Shown here: positions 1 through 10,559 of the stretch, piece after piece | Position numbering within the stretch: the first letter of the stretch is position 1 | Layout: each line of letters opens with the position of its first letter | From: Semisulcospira habei | Lineage: Eukaryota > Mollusca > Gastropoda > Semisulcospiridae | Length of the DNA stretch: 64,000 nucleotides | Direction: 5' to 3' | Assembly (NCBI GenBank): GCA_036245525.1 | Contig: BTPG01000004.1 | Coordinates: forward strand, 159,160,944 to 159,224,943 | Program-made: the position numbers and the translations under genes | The notes under the pieces: model-generated | Told to the model about the DNA's origin: nothing | Databases searched by the model: none | The model's input: the letters and a program-made list of their open reading frames with translations, nothing else

Positions 1-399
1 GCAGGAAAGAAACAAGAATTCTAGTAAGTGATAACAGTAGAGGCTAGAATGCTGCGTAGATACATCAAATTTTCATCCCACAGAAAACTTAGATGCACAA
101 CAGATTGAGCTTGAAAGTTAGTGCTTTTTTGTGTCAGTGCATGTTCATTGTATTGCAAATATGAAATGTAACTGCTCTTGCAGGTGTGCTGGAAGTAAGC
201 AGCATGGGCATGTTTAGTATGAAAAGAAAGCAAATTTTATCAGCTACAAATTTACACTCATGTTATAATGACATTCTTGAAAGAAAAAAAAAGCATTTTG
301 TGAATGTTCCGTTACTAACACTTTTCAGCGTTTCCGCTGCCAAGTGCCGGTATGCGGCTGTTGGCACGTACACATAGCGTAGCGTAATGAAAGAGCACT
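1..399. other. Non-coding flank, nothing recognised
   Basis: AT-rich sequence with only short chance reading frames on both strands. No domain, repeat end or splice-bounded exon was recognised. Higher-GC sequence related to the DIRS copies further right seems to begin near 400. Confidence 0.5.
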
Positions 400-888
400 C
401 CTTTCTAGGAGCACTCCTTTCTAGCTCTGTCACTCTGCCTGAAGAGGCGCACGCTAATGACTAATTGTCCCAACGCCCGGCCTTGCCACAGATGGCTTAT
501 CTTGCACTCAGTGCCGCTCCTAACTAAAAGTGTGGTTCTGCACTGCCGTGTCCGGGGAGGCGGAGTGGGAACGGGAGACGTCCCCTCGTGCACGGCGTCT
601 GTGGCTGTCCCCGCGACATGACTCCTGACGAACTAGGTCAGCGATCCTTAATTGAGCCGTTCTGATCCCGAAGTGGCCGTGCGTCCCGTCCGTGTCTGAC
701 CTGATCCTCTCTGTCAGCCAGGCGAGCCCCCTCCGGCACCGCGTGGCGAGGTGACCGAGGCCGCTGGGGTGCCCCTCTCATCACTCCTATAGCAGGGGGG
801 GGGGGGGGGGGAGGCGGGGGGGGGTGGGGTGGAGGGGAGCGGGAGGCGAGGGGGGAGGCGGGGCGGGGCTCCAGGGACCACAACTCGA

Positions 889-923
<35 letters not shown>

Positions 924-1860
924 GGCAGGGGGGGGGGGGGGCGGGGGATGGGCGGGGCTCCAGGAGCCAGAACTTGACGAGGAAGCACGTCTCGTCAGCT
1001 GTAATGACTGACAGGCCCCTCCATCTCTCCGCGGAGGGCTTCCGTATCGGCTGCCTTGACCCGACAGGGAACCTCATCTTGTCGGCGGCTGACAGTCCTT
1101 CCTTCTTCCAAGAGGTTGTCTCGGGAACCTGGAAGCCTGGGTTCGGCGCACGTCTGATCGGCATCTGACATGTTTATCCCTCTCTGAGAGGCGCGTCCAG
1201 GATGCGGCCTGGTCTCAGCGCTTGTCCGGCCAGAGGCTGTCAGGCTCTAACCTCTCAGAGGGGTGCTCCCCCGCTACTGTGCCTGGGTTGTGCTCGTCTG
1301 GTCAGCGTTTGAGAGGCCCTTCTCTCTCTGCGCGTGGGGACTGAGCTCCTGATGCCTGGACTCGCCTTGGGAGCAAGTCCCGTCGCGGGCGGACCAGCAT
1401 TTCCCTGGCCGAAAGGCAGGGTAGAGCTCCTGGTGGGGGGGGGGGGGGGCAGCAGAACCCAACGTGCCGACAAGCCCATGATGTCTGATGTGGCCCGTCT
1501 GTGCGGTCCTGGAACAGCGGAGGTCGCGGCGGGGGAGGATGGCTCCTTGAGCCGGGCCGGTCTATCCCTCAGGCAGCAAGCCCACAGCTGCAACCACCGT
1601 TCCTTGACCCCTGTAATGCAGGTACTACATGTCCGCCCGGGGGAGCAACCCGAGCAGGGCAGGCACACATCGTGGGAGTCACTGGGCCACTGGAATTTAC
1701 TGCACCTGTTGCAGGTCATCCCATTAGTACTGTAACACAAAGCAGACAAAAAACCGCAGTGCGGGCGCGGGGCCTCCTGCAAGTGGGCACGTACTCGCAT
1801 ACAGTCCTCGGTCAATGCCGCCGCCAGGAAAAGTCGCCGGCTGAGGCATTCACTGAAGCT
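400..1860 (-). mobile_element. DIRS-like retrotransposon copy E, degenerate gag part
   Basis: GC-rich remnant of a DIRS-type retrotransposon on the minus strand. Between about 1620 and 1720 the minus strand encodes a cysteine/histidine cluster (CNRC, then FQWPSD, H, VCLPCSGC) matching the gag zinc-finger start of copies B (near 18740) and C (near 22380). The stretch below 1250 has G tracts and no recognisable reverse transcriptase or recombinase. The element continues at 6109-6492 on the far side of the LINE-1 insertion, where its 5' terminal region and right inverted repeat lie. The left boundary near 400 is a guess from base composition. The copy is dead. Confidence 0.6.
795..955. repeat. 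Poly-G tracts
   Basis: Several uninterrupted G runs (about 795-811 and 890-922, plus shorter ones) in a G-rich stretch. Such tracts can form G-quadruplexes and are hard to assemble exactly, so run lengths may be wrong. The proline- and glycine-rich frames across them are artefacts. Confidence 0.8.
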
Positions 1861-1872
1861 TTACCTTGTCAG
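1861..1872. repeat. Target-site duplication of LINE-1, left copy
   Basis: TTACCTTGTCAG, repeated exactly at 6097-6108. It shows that LINE-1 landed in pre-existing DIRS copy E sequence. Confidence 0.9.
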
Positions 1873-1918
1873 CATTACTGGTGCACCATCACCATCAAAA
1901 CTCCGTGCCAGAAATAAC

Positions 1919-2254
1919 ATCAGCATTGGCACTTGGAACGTCAGAACATTAAGAACGCCTGGAAAGGTAGAGGAACTGACACATGAAATGAACAGATACC
2001 GTTGGACCATCCTAGGACTTTGCGAAGTACGATGGAAGAACCTTGGGGAAACATCAACCCAGGAAAACCACAAACTGTACTACAGTGGCAGAGAAGACAA
2101 ACACGAACTGGGTGTCGGATTTCTCGTCCACAAAGACATCGTGAACACCGTCATGAGTTGTCGGCCAGTCTCCAGTAGGCTTATCACCATATGCTTGAGG
2201 GCAACCCCATTTAATATCATCATTGTACAAGTTTATGCCCCAACAACAGACTAT
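1919..2254 (+). pseudogene. LINE-1 endonuclease, first part
   Basis: Reading in the frame of the ATG at 1988, this encodes the start of an exonuclease-endonuclease-phosphatase domain: GTWNVRTL, CEVRW (catalytic Glu region), GVGFLVHKD and VQVYAPTTDY. This is the nuclease that nicks target DNA for target-primed reverse transcription. The frame runs into LINE-2 just after the YAPTTDY motif and resumes at about 3505. No stop precedes the break, so this part was intact before LINE-2 arrived. Confidence 0.85.
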
Positions 2255-3504
2255 TACTTACTTACTTACGCCTGTCACCCCTACCCGGTTATAGGCCGTC
2301 GACGAGAGACCTCCAGCGACTCCTGTCCTGTGCTTCTCCTTCGATTTTACTCCAGGTGGTTCCCATTCTCTTGATGTCTGCTTGGAGGTCTCGACGCCAG
2401 GAGTTTCTCGGCCTACCTCTTTTCCTCTTTCCCTGGGGATTCCATGACAATGCCTGCCTAGTGATACTGGAAGCTGGCTTTCTCAGACTGTGACCAATCC
2501 ATCCCCATCTTCTTCGCACAATTTCATTCTCTGCTGTTATCTGCTCTGTTCTCTCCCAGAGTCTGATGTTGCTGATCTTCTCTGGCCAGTGGATTTTCAA
2601 AATTCTTCTAAGGCAACTGTTTATGAAGATCTGTACTCTGTTAACAGTGGTTTTTGTCAATCTCCAAGTCTCTGCTCCATATAGGAGAACTGCTTTTACG
2701 TTGGAGTTGAAAATCCGGACTTTGGTGTTTTGTGACAGCTCTCTGGAACTCCACACTTTTTTCAACAGGAGAAAGGCTGCTCTGGCTTTACCGATTCGTG
2801 CTCTGACATCTGCATCAGTGCTGCCTTTTTTGTCTATGATGCTCCCGAGATAGGTGAAGGACTCCACCTCCTCCAACGGGGTGCCAGCAAGCAAGACTGG
2901 TTCTTCCCTGGTTGCGTTCAGCCTCATTGTCTTTGTTTTCTGTTTGTGGATGGTGAGGCCCACTTGGGACGAGATGTCAGCAAGCCTCGTGGTCTTGTCC
3001 TGCATTTGTTGATGCGTGTGGGACAGTAATGCCAAGTCATCTGCAAAATCAAGGTCGTCAAGCTGTGTCCACAGTGTCCACTGTATTCCGCTTCTTCTCT
3101 GCTCTGTGGTCCTCTTCATGACCCAGTCTATGGCCAGTAGGAAGAGGAACGGAGACAGCAGACACCCCTGCCTGACACCGGTTCTGACCTGGAGCTCCCT
3201 GGTGAACTGCCCTTCGTGGATCACGCAACATGTCATGCCATTGTAGCTGCTCTTGATCAGGCGGACGAGCTTTGTGGGTACACCGTAGTGTCGTAGGAGT
3301 TTCCACAGATTCTCTCGGTCCATGCTGTCAAATGCTTTCTCGTAATCCACAAAGTTGACGTACAGCGGGGAGCTCCACTCCAGAGACTGTTCCACGATGA
3401 TGCGGAGAGTGGCGATCTGGTCTGTACATGATCGGTTTTTCCTGAATCCTGCTTGCTGGTCTCTCAGCTGGGGGTCAACGGAGCTCTTCATTCTCTCCAG
3501 AATA
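2255..3504 (-). mobile_element. LINE-2: 5'-truncated non-LTR retrotransposon nested in LINE-1
   Basis: Only the 3' part of a second LINE family is present. The minus strand encodes one open frame (2289-3491) covering the reverse-transcriptase palm (YEKAFDS, RQGCLLSP, FADDLALL) and the C-terminal region (SFTYLGSII, LLYGAETW, KRKRGRPRNSWRR). The catalytic YxDD-type box is FADD. It ends at 2255-2270 in a (GTAA)n tail read on the minus strand. The sequences at the junctions (GACTAT on the left, GAATAT on the right) could be a 6-bp target duplication with one mismatch; no longer one is seen. The frame is otherwise open, so it is fairly young. The clade is uncertain. Confidence 0.85.
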
Positions 3505-4200
3505 TGGCGATGAGGAAATAGAAGACTTCTATGACCAACTGCAAGAAGTTCTGGACCAGACCCCCAAGAAAGACATTCTTGTGGTGCAGGGAGACTGGAA
3601 TGCCAAAATAGGAGAGGATGCTGCTAGGAACTGGAAAGGCACATGCGGACGCTACTGCAATGCAGAGACCAACAACAGAGGCTTAAGGCTCCTGGAATTT
3701 GCCAGCTCAAATGATCTAAAGCTGATGAACACGTTTGGCCCGCACAAAGCATCCAGAAGGTGGACATGGCACAGCCCGAACAGAGAGCACCATAACCAAA
3801 TTGACTACATCATGGTGAAGAGACGCTTCCAAACCAGTGTGAACATTGCCAAGACAAGAAGTTTTCCAGGAGCAGACATTGGAAGCGACCATGACTTAGT
3901 GATGATGACCTTCCGACTCCGCCTAAAGAAGGTCAACAAGCAGGGTCCCACCAGAATCAAGTTTGACCTCGAGAAGCTGAAAGACCCAGAGGTAGCGGAA
4001 GCCTTTCAGGCAAAGATAGGAGGAAAATTCGCACCACTGCTACTTCTAGGTGCAGAAGACACGGACGTGGACACACTGATTGACACATTTAACACTGTTG
4101 TAACCCAAACAGCCAGTGAGATCCTTGGCAAACACCGACAAGCAAAGAAACCTTGGGTTACAGCTGACATCTTTGTTCTATGTGACAAGCGTCGAGAATG
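3505..4200 (+). pseudogene. LINE-1 endonuclease, second part
   Basis: Continues the endonuclease after LINE-2: QGDWNAKIG, RRWTWHSP, QIDYIMV and GADIGSDHDLV carry the Asp, Asn and His residues typical of APE-type LINE endonucleases. A stop (TGA at 4198-4200) lies where the related LINE-3 has Trp (RRAWKKK), so a Trp codon has mutated. A frameshift follows immediately and reading continues in the frame of the next entry. Confidence 0.85.
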
Positions 4201-4212
4201 AAAGAAAAAGAA

Positions 4213-5190
4213 ATCAAGAGGTAGAAGGAGCTAAACAATACAGGGAAATTAACCAGGATATCAAGAAAAGCATGAAAAAGGCAAAGAATAAGTGGATTGA
4301 AAATCAGTGTAAACACGTAGAAGAAAATCTGAACAAAAATAATAGCAAAAAAGCATACCAGCTGGTGAAAGACCTGACCAGTGTAAAACAAGGACGCTCC
4401 TCGATCATCCAAGATAGTGAAGGGAACTGTCTTACGGAAGACCAAGACATACTGAAGAGATGGACAGAGTACTGCTCAGATTTGTACAACCACCGAGTTG
4501 CAGGGGATCCAGGCATACTTGTCAACCCACCCGTGACCAACAATGGCAACTATCCCATCCTCCGAGAAGAAGTAGAGGCTGCAGTGAAGTCGCTGAAAAA
4601 AGAAAAGGCAGCAGGAGCAGACAACATCCCTGCAGAGATAGTCCAAGAAGGGGGAGAAGACACGATAAGCGCCTTACTAACAATCTGCAATAAGATCTGG
4701 CAGTCAGGGGATTGGCCCACACCATGGACCCAATCACTTATAATAACTCTCCCCAAAAAAGGCAACTTGCATCAATGCCAGAACTATCGCACGATCAGTC
4801 TTATATGTCAGCCAAGCAAAGTCATGTTAAAGATCCTACTGAAAAGGCTGAAGCCGCAGGCAGAGGAAATCATAGCTAAGGAACAGGCAGGCTTCAGACC
4901 AGGGCACAGCACAACTGAGCAGATCTTCAACCTGAGAGTTCTATGTGAGAGATACCTCCAGCACCAGCAGGACCTCTATCATGTCTTTGTGGATTTTAAG
5001 AAAGCGTTTGACAGGGTGTGGCATGCAGCCCTTTGGTCCACCATGAAGCTATACAACATCAATGCCAACCTGATCAAAGTCACAGCAAACCTTTACAACA
5101 AGGCCACTAGCGCAGTCTGCTTCAACGGCAAAATAGGAAACTGGTTTAGGACTACAGCTGGAGTCAGACAAGGCTGCTTGCTCTCACCTA
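4213..5190 (+). pseudogene. LINE-1 reverse transcriptase, first part
   Basis: Linker and fingers/palm of a LINE reverse transcriptase: WIENQCKHVEE (linker shared with LINE-3), PKKGNLHQCQNYRTISL, EQAGFRPGHST, VDFKKAFDRVWH (first catalytic Asp) and GVRQGCLLSP. It overlaps the end of the endonuclease frame in a different register, so a frameshift separates the two. It runs out of frame shortly after the RQGCLLSP motif near 5190. Confidence 0.85.
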
Positions 5191-5218
5191 CTCTTTCAAC
5201 ATCTTCCTGGAAAGAATC

Positions 5219-6070
5219 ATGACGGATGCTCTGAAAGATCATGAAGGAACTGTCAGTATTGGAGGCAGAACAATCACGAACTTGCGCTTTGCGGACGACA
5301 TTGATGGCCTTGCAGGAACAGAGAAGGAGCTAGCTCAGCTGGTGGAAAAGCTGGATAGTACAGCCATTGCATATGGGATGGAAATCAGTGCAGAGAAGAC
5401 CAAACTGATGACCAATAACGCCAGTGGCACTGGCACTGAAATCATGGTTGGAGGCCAAAAACTGGAAACAGTTAAGAAATTCAAATACTTAGGAGCCATT
5501 GTGACAGATGAGGGATCAAAACCAGAAATACTGTCCAGGATTGCGCAGACAACAACAGCACTGACGAGATTGAAGACCATATGGAAGGACAGAAACATCA
5601 CACTCTGCTCCAAGATCAGACTGATGCGCTCCTTAGTCATCTCAGTGTTCTTGTATGCCTGCGAGTCATGGACCCTCACAGCAGACCTTGAAAGGAGGAT
5701 ACAAGCCACTGAAATGAGATGTTTTCGAAGGCTGCTTGGCATCTCATACAGAGATCACATCACAAATGAGGAAGTGGGAAGCAGAATCAGGCAAGCCATC
5801 GGGCCCTATGAAGATTTATTAGCCATTGTGAGAAAACACAAACTGAAGTGGTATGGGCATGTCACGCGTTCAGCAGGGCTTGCCAAAACAATCCTGCAAG
5901 ACACTGTGCAAGGAGGACGAAGGAGAGGATGACAGAGGAAAAGATGGGAGGACAATATCTCAGAGTGGACACGACTGAAGCTGGGTGATACGCTGAGAAT
6001 GGCAGAGAACAGAGAGGAATGGTGGGAGCTGGTTGCCAAGTCATCAGTGGTGCCCCAACAGTCGGCAAGA
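5219..6070 (+). pseudogene. LINE-1 reverse transcriptase, second part and C-terminus
   Basis: Resumes after the second frameshift with GRTITNLRFADDID (FADD catalytic box), KFKYLGAIVTDEGS, LYACESWTL and KLKWYGHVTR, the usual C-terminal order of this LINE family. An in-frame TGA at 5930-5932 falls where LINE-3 has Arg (RRGRQRK), a C-to-T change in a CGA codon. The same frame then stays open almost to the GATA tail. Confidence 0.85.
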
Positions 6071-6096
6071 CTACGGGATATAGATAGATAGATAGA

Positions 6097-6108
6097 TTAC
6101 CTTGTCAG
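6097..6108. repeat. Target-site duplication of LINE-1, right copy
   Basis: Exact copy of 1861-1872, directly after the GATA-rich tail of LINE-1. Confidence 0.9.
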
Positions 6109-6492
6109 GGCCCGAGCCAGGTAATTCCACCAGTGACCAACCACCAAGTAATCCCAAGGTATATCCCAAGGTAATCCACTGAGCACCACACACAGTTCAC
6201 ATAAAATCCAATGGTAATCCTACTATACACAGTCAAAGCAAAGCAGGCTGAACACGACCGGTTTTGGTGAGCTAAGCGAAAAGACTGGTGGGTACTGCCA
6301 GGCACGTGACTGGATAGGGAGGCAGGGGAGGCAACCCAGGGTTCCTGGTAACAGCTCCCTAGAGTGCCCCCCCCCCCCCCCCCCCCCCCCCCGGTTGTGA
6401 TGTATACACAACGTTTTTGGGGGGCTGAAATTGGTAAGCTATGTGTACCTTCCTATTAGTAATGCCATCGGTAAAAGTTTTGTGAAAACAAA
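6109..6492 (-). mobile_element. DIRS-like copy E, 5' terminal region and right inverted repeat
   Basis: Right-hand remainder of copy E. It matches the 5' terminal region of copy C (22800-23070), including the GACTGGAT-GGGCAGGG-like block, GGCTGAAATTGGTAAGCT and the end AATGCCATCGGTAAAAG...GTGAAAACAAA. The right terminus near 6492 corresponds to the ITR ends near 19582, 23070 and 33030. It contains a run of about 26 C at 6366-6391. Confidence 0.7.
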
Positions 6493-6687
6493 TGTCAGCC
6501 TCAGGATTTAATGGGTCAAATCCATGAAGCATCACTCAGAACGTGTTAGCGCTGCATGTGAAAGAAATATTCTGGCACCACCGTTAAACTAAAATGGTTG
6601 ATCTATCTCCTAATCTGTAATGTAGCCTTCACAGGACAATAAGCAGTTTTTTTTTCCAAAATTCAGCCTCAGGATGTTATGGGTTAA
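6493..6687. other. Intergenic, half hairpin element
   Basis: No gene. Around 6570-6620 there is one arm of the hairpin element family seen elsewhere (ATTCTGGCACCACC followed by ATGGTTGATCTA), probably a half copy. Confidence 0.5.
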
Positions 6688-7112
6688 GCCTAAGAAAAAA
6701 TATCTAATGCTAGGACTAAATAATTTATCCTAAGAATAACTTCATTTAATGCTAGGGATAAATGATTATTCCTAGGATTAATTCAGTCCAATCAGACAGT
6801 AGGAACAGTATCCACATGACATTTTTTCCTTGGATTATAAAATATTTTATCCCAAGAAAAAAATGTAGTTATTTCGAGGACAAAATGTAATTCTTCCTAG
6901 GAATAAACTGAAATAAAACAGCCAGTTATAGATGTTTATTTCAAAGATGCTCACGGACAGAGAATACGCTCATTCATTGGACGATTTTGCCTCAGGCATT
7001 ATGGCCGATTGGTTGGAATTAGTCTTAGGAATAATTATTTATTCCTAGCGTTAAATAAAATTAATCCAAGGATAAATTACTTAGTCCTAGCATTAAATAT
7101 TTTGTCCTAGGC
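6688..7112. mobile_element. MITE with ~105-bp terminal inverted repeats
   Basis: About 425 bp whose two ends are imperfect inverted repeats of roughly 105 bp. The left end begins GCCTAAGAAAAAATAT and the right end, read in reverse complement, begins GCCTAGGACAAAATAT. The interior is rich in CCTAGGAATAA-type words and has no coding capacity. No clear target duplication was seen. It lies just past the 3' end of SKI2, so it may be transcribed in that gene's 3' UTR. Confidence 0.75.
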
Positions 7113-7396
7113 CTGCCATACTACTCAAAAGCTGTATATACGGACTACAGACAACAAGCCTTGCTTGCCACAACCACAACCCCCTTGTGCATGCATTGTA
7201 TTGTAAACAGCACTGGTGGACGCATTTACAAGAGTGTTAATACAGGTATGATCACTCCCATGGCCGCTTCAACCTTAAGCAAAACATTAACCCTTCAGCT
7301 GTTAGTGCTTTTTGTCGCGATGATTCCTCCTGGAATCATGACAAAACATGCTACCAACTGCCAAAGGGTTAAGGATAAATAAATAATGAAGAATGT

Positions 7397-7597
7397 TCAC
7401 TGAGTGTAAAGACTGGCAGCAAAGACAATGTCTCTCTTGATCATGCCCATGGCTTCCTCCATCTTGGACGACAGCATGGGGTCCCCTATGATACGTGCTG
7501 CGTTGCGCACATCTCGCAGAAGCTCATAAAGTCGCTGGATGCTGCGAACGATAATCCCCTCCTGGACATCTGTCAATGTGGTGATGTCAGCAAACGG
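7397..7597 (-). CDS. SKIV2L: SKI2/SKIV2L RNA helicase, last coding exon
   Basis: Last coding exon (67 codons with the TGA at 7397-7399) of the Ski2 helicase, the DExH-box RNA helicase of the cytoplasmic Ski complex that feeds mRNA to the exosome. The minus strand reads PFADITTL... and ends KRDIVFAASLYTQ, the strongly conserved C-terminus of animal Ski2 (human ends RRDIVFAASLYTQ). The acceptor is TTGACAG before position 7597. The exon starts in phase 0, matching the phase-0 donor of the previous exon at 10087. This is the end of the DSHCT helical-bundle domain. Known: the Ski2 family and its C-terminus. Seen: residues and splice sites. A possible AATAAA signal on the minus strand lies near 7043 inside the MITE, unproven. 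Confidence 0.93.
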   Translation of the reverse strand, partial: PFADITTLTDVQEGIIVRSIQRLYELLRDVRNAARIIGDPMLSSKMEEAMGMIKRDIVFAASLYTQ

Positions 7598-8689
7598 CTG
7601 TCAACAGAAAAGGGGAAAAGAGTTACATCGGTCCAGCAACAGGCATAGATCTGTGCCTCTTATAAAAGGTTGAAAAGTGATTGTGCCTGAGGTTAAAATT
7701 CTTCAAGTTGGGAGCTGTCTTCCAAAGAATGCATACCCATTCAGGGCATAGATCAGCCACGATAGTTCAATGGTGGTGCCAAAAAAGCACAGTGCCTGAA
7801 GGCGCCAAGCTTTTCTGGCAACACCTTTAACTCTTTCCCTACGTATCACTTCCAGTTTAGTGTTAGCCCAAACAAACCCTTAGCCATCGAAGCACTTACG
7901 TTATAGCGTTGTGCTCGATGCCGTCTATAGACGAGTCACTAGTATTCTAGCGTTGTGTTTGTATAAAAATCGCCAGAAGTACAGCTATCGGTCTAAGGGA
8001 CGCAACCACTATAATGTTTCACCAACCATTTCTAAGTTATCTGAAAGTGAATGCCCTTGTCGGATGGTGTTGGAACAAGGCCAAAGTAGCCGACAACGTG
8101 CCTTGGATCGTCTCCTACGATGAGCTTATTCGATCCTCATGAGCGCGGTTTCAACAGTGATTTTTAGCTCGTAATATTGGAATTCAAGAAGAGACAGTTC
8201 TCTTGTGTGATTTCTTTGCTTGTGGAATACATTTTCCTGCCATGTTGGTGAGTAAATCTGGGTTTTCCGTTGCATGTGCTTACACTGTTGCTACCAAAAC
8301 CACGTTTCTCATTTTTTGCTTCCTCCATGTTTGTTCTGTTGCATAATAATCAAATTGGTTCGACTTCCCATTACACTGATGCACAAACACATGCAGTTTT
8401 GAAAACTACTTTTAATGCTCTTTCCAATGATACCCAATTTATCTATGGTTGTTACCTTGGGAGGCTGTGAAAATTAATTCAATCTACCCCAAAAATGTAC
8501 GTCACCAGGGAACAGACGTCCTTTTCCCCGCTACGTCGGCAGGGAACTGACTCGCTGAAAATGTTATGTAGGGAAAGAGTTAAACTAGCATGGTCAGTCC
8601 AAAACCCGTTGTAGTGTGTCAGGACTGAATGGGTTAAATAGCTGTCCGAAAAAAGGAAAGAACGACTATGTACCAGTTCCAGGAGAAGG

Positions 8690-8781
8690 CTCGACCGTGA
8701 TAATTCAAGGGTAGTGCCAGATTAACTTGGCGCCACCAGGCGCCAAGTTAATCTGGCACTACCCTTGAATTATCATAGTCA
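8690..8781. repeat. Hairpin (fold-back) element
   Basis: Near-perfect inverted repeat with ~42-bp arms around the loop ACCAGG. The arm tips read TCGACCGTGATAATTCAA and the inner ends read TTGGCGCC. It belongs to a family with copies at 10464-10558, 24803-25045, 33800-34350 and 34492-34583. Confidence 0.85.
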
Positions 8782-9560
8782 ATCTGTCTCCTGCTGTAGG
8801 ACATCGGGGTTAATTTTATTGTCAGCAAGAGGCGCGGCTCATAACGCTCATTTCTCCTGTAACTGCGGGCCTCACGATGATCACGTCTCTTGTAGTGGGA
8901 TTGTGTTCACATTTATTCTCGGTAGGGAAGGGATTAACTTATGATGAATACAATATTCTTAATTGGCTGAGAAACCTAGATATAAATAGGTCAAGCAAAG
9001 GGCACAGGTCTCCTTAAGCCCTATTCTAGGACCTGCACTCAAATGGAATGACGTAAAGCGTAGATGGGGGGAAATTGGCTTTGCATGAAGACCAAAAAGT
9101 CAAAATGAAGCTTCCTTTCTTAAGCATTACTCGTTTCAGTCTATTATTCTATGGGCTGAGTTTTTCAGTATAAAAACTGTTCTGAAAGCAGCAAAACATT
9201 CTCCGCGAGTGGCATTCAAATTTCCTGCGCTACATATGGCCTAGGGACCTGCATGCAACCTGTGAAATATATTTCCAACAACAAGGGGAAACCCAACAGC
9301 ATTCTGGCCAATCTTTTATGGGAAGTATCCAGCAGTGAGGTCACGTGAATTACAGTTTTGCAGATGCTCTCTACAGGGAGGGTTTGGGGGGAGATTACAT
9401 GAGCCCCTGTAGGCTGTGGGGGCACATGAGCATCTACACATCTTGCATGTAGGCATTGATATGCGCCTCATACAAACACCTGTTGACAGAAAAAGAAGAC
9501 GAGGTGGTTGATAAGCTGGCTGAAAAACAGATATAAATGAGTTCAGCAAGAGACACATTT

Positions 9561-9991
9561 GTGACCCGCCACCACAAAATGAGTCTTAAGTCACTTTTTG
9601 GACATTTTGAGATATTGATATCAGCAGAAACTAGAAAGAAAACCCTTTTCAAAGGTGCCAATAACATGTGAATCAGACGATTGGTCACCGAGTTATGGTT
9701 TATAGAAACTGGGGACCCCACACATGTACCCGACCACGCCACCCGACAATTTTCAAAATGAGTCTAAAGTCACTTTTTGGACATATTGAGATATTGATAT
9801 CAGCAGAAACTAGAAAGAAAACCCTTTTTAATGGTGCAAATAACATGTGAATCGGACGATTGGTCACCGAGTTATGGTTTTTAGAAACTGGGGACCCCGC
9901 ACATGTACCCGACTATGCCACCCGACAATTTTCACGAATAGCGGGAAATCGGGTCAGGGACATTACGACTCATTTCGTGGTGGCGGGTCAC
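9561..9991. mobile_element. MITE with 25-bp terminal inverted repeats and internal tandem duplication
   Basis: The left end GTGACCCGCCACCACAAAAT (9561) is repeated in reverse complement at the right end (to 9991) with one mismatch in 25 bp. The interior contains two direct copies of a ~179-bp unit (from about 9582 and 9760: TCACTTTTTGGACAT...GAGTTATGG...CACCCGACAATTTTCA). Short frames inside, for example MN(Q/R)TIGHRVMV, recur only because the unit is duplicated. Confidence 0.75.
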
Positions 9992-10086
9992 AATATTCTC
10001 ACGAGCCCTGCAGACTGCAGGGGCTCATGAGGCTCAATGCCTCTTGTGCATGGGTGTGCCTCTACACTTTCTGCACCCAAACTCAC

Positions 10087-10227
10087 CATGCCTCGTGCCC
10101 ATTCGAAGACGACCTCCATCAAACCAAAGTGGAACCCATCTTTATAATCATCCACTGGTATCTTCATCCCGACGTCTCGCTGCAGCCGTCCAATCTGCTC
10201 GGCCTTGTCTAGAATCTTCTTTTTACT
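10087..10227 (-). CDS. SKIV2L: SKI2/SKIV2L RNA helicase, penultimate exon
   Basis: Exon of 141 nt, phase 0 to phase 0, 47 codons. It encodes KAEQIGRLQRDVGM...FHFGLMEVVFEWARGM, which aligns with human Ski2 AKRIGEVQVACGL...LNFGLVEVVYEWARGM. This is part of the C-terminal DSHCT helical domain that closes over the helicase core. The acceptor is TTGACAG before 10227 and the donor is ATG|GTGAGT at 10087. The preceding intron (10228-23172) is 12.9 kb because it has taken in DIRS copies A, B and C. Confidence 0.93.
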
Positions 10228-10463
10228 CTGTCAATACATGAAGTTGAAAAAATAAAACAAAATTAAACAAAGCAGGTGCATGTTTTGAAAGCTGAACATG
10301 TTCAAAGCAACCAAAGTTTAAAAAAAGTAAGAAGAATTGGCAAAGCTCTCATGACTCATGTGCATGTCCAATCTGATTAATTTCTCTGACCTGCGAACTT
10401 TTTACCTTTGAGACAGGTCACTCAGAGGAGCAAGTGTTAACTCATTTAGCCCCAATGCCCTAC

Positions 10464-10558
10464 AGCAGGAGATGGACTGACCATGATAATTCAAATGTAG
10501 TGCCAGATGAGCTCATCTGGCACTACCTTTGAATTACCATGGTCAATCCTTCTCCTGC
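10464..10558. repeat. Hairpin (fold-back) element
   Basis: Inverted repeat running from GCAGGAGATGGACTGACCAT to its complement ending TTCTCCTGC. The centre is GAGCTC, so there is almost no loop. Same family as 8690-8781, with a shorter centre. Confidence 0.8.
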
Positions 10559-10559
10559 A

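Larger units (their letters stand above)
1873..6096 (+). mobile_element. LINE-1: EN-RT non-LTR retrotransposon, near full length, inactive
   Basis: A LINE with an APE-type endonuclease followed by reverse transcriptase. It ends in a short (GATA)n tail at about 6078-6096. It is flanked by a perfect 12-bp target-site duplication, TTACCTTGTCAG, at 1861-1872 and 6097-6108, so both ends are exact. The endonuclease starts with GTWNVRTL at about 1925, close to the 5' end, so little is missing. The frame is broken by the LINE-2 insertion at 2254/3505, by an in-frame stop and frameshift near 4198-4215, by a frameshift near 5190 and by a stop at 5930. The family looks RTE-like (endonuclease annotated in many invertebrates as craniofacial-development-protein-2-like); the clade is inference. 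It belongs to the same family as LINE-3 at 49161-51784. Confidence 0.9.
7598..10086. other. SKI2 intron with MITEs and hairpins
   Basis: Intron of 2.5 kb between the last two SKI2 exons (GTGAGT donor at the 10087 exon edge, AG acceptor at 7598-7599). It holds a decayed hairpin element (about 7735-7835), a well-preserved one (8690-8781) and a 431-bp MITE (9561-9991). No other gene was seen. Confidence 0.8.

Noticed and set aside
638..1168. Proline- and glycine-rich open frames on both strands
   Set aside because: They are produced by poly-G/poly-C tracts and have no domain.
2249..3505. 6-bp target duplication for LINE-2
   Set aside because: GACTAT and GAATAT differ at one position and partly overlap the expected target, so it is not firm.
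9668..10212. Two similar short frames suggesting a small gene family
   Set aside because: They are copies of the duplicated body of a MITE.
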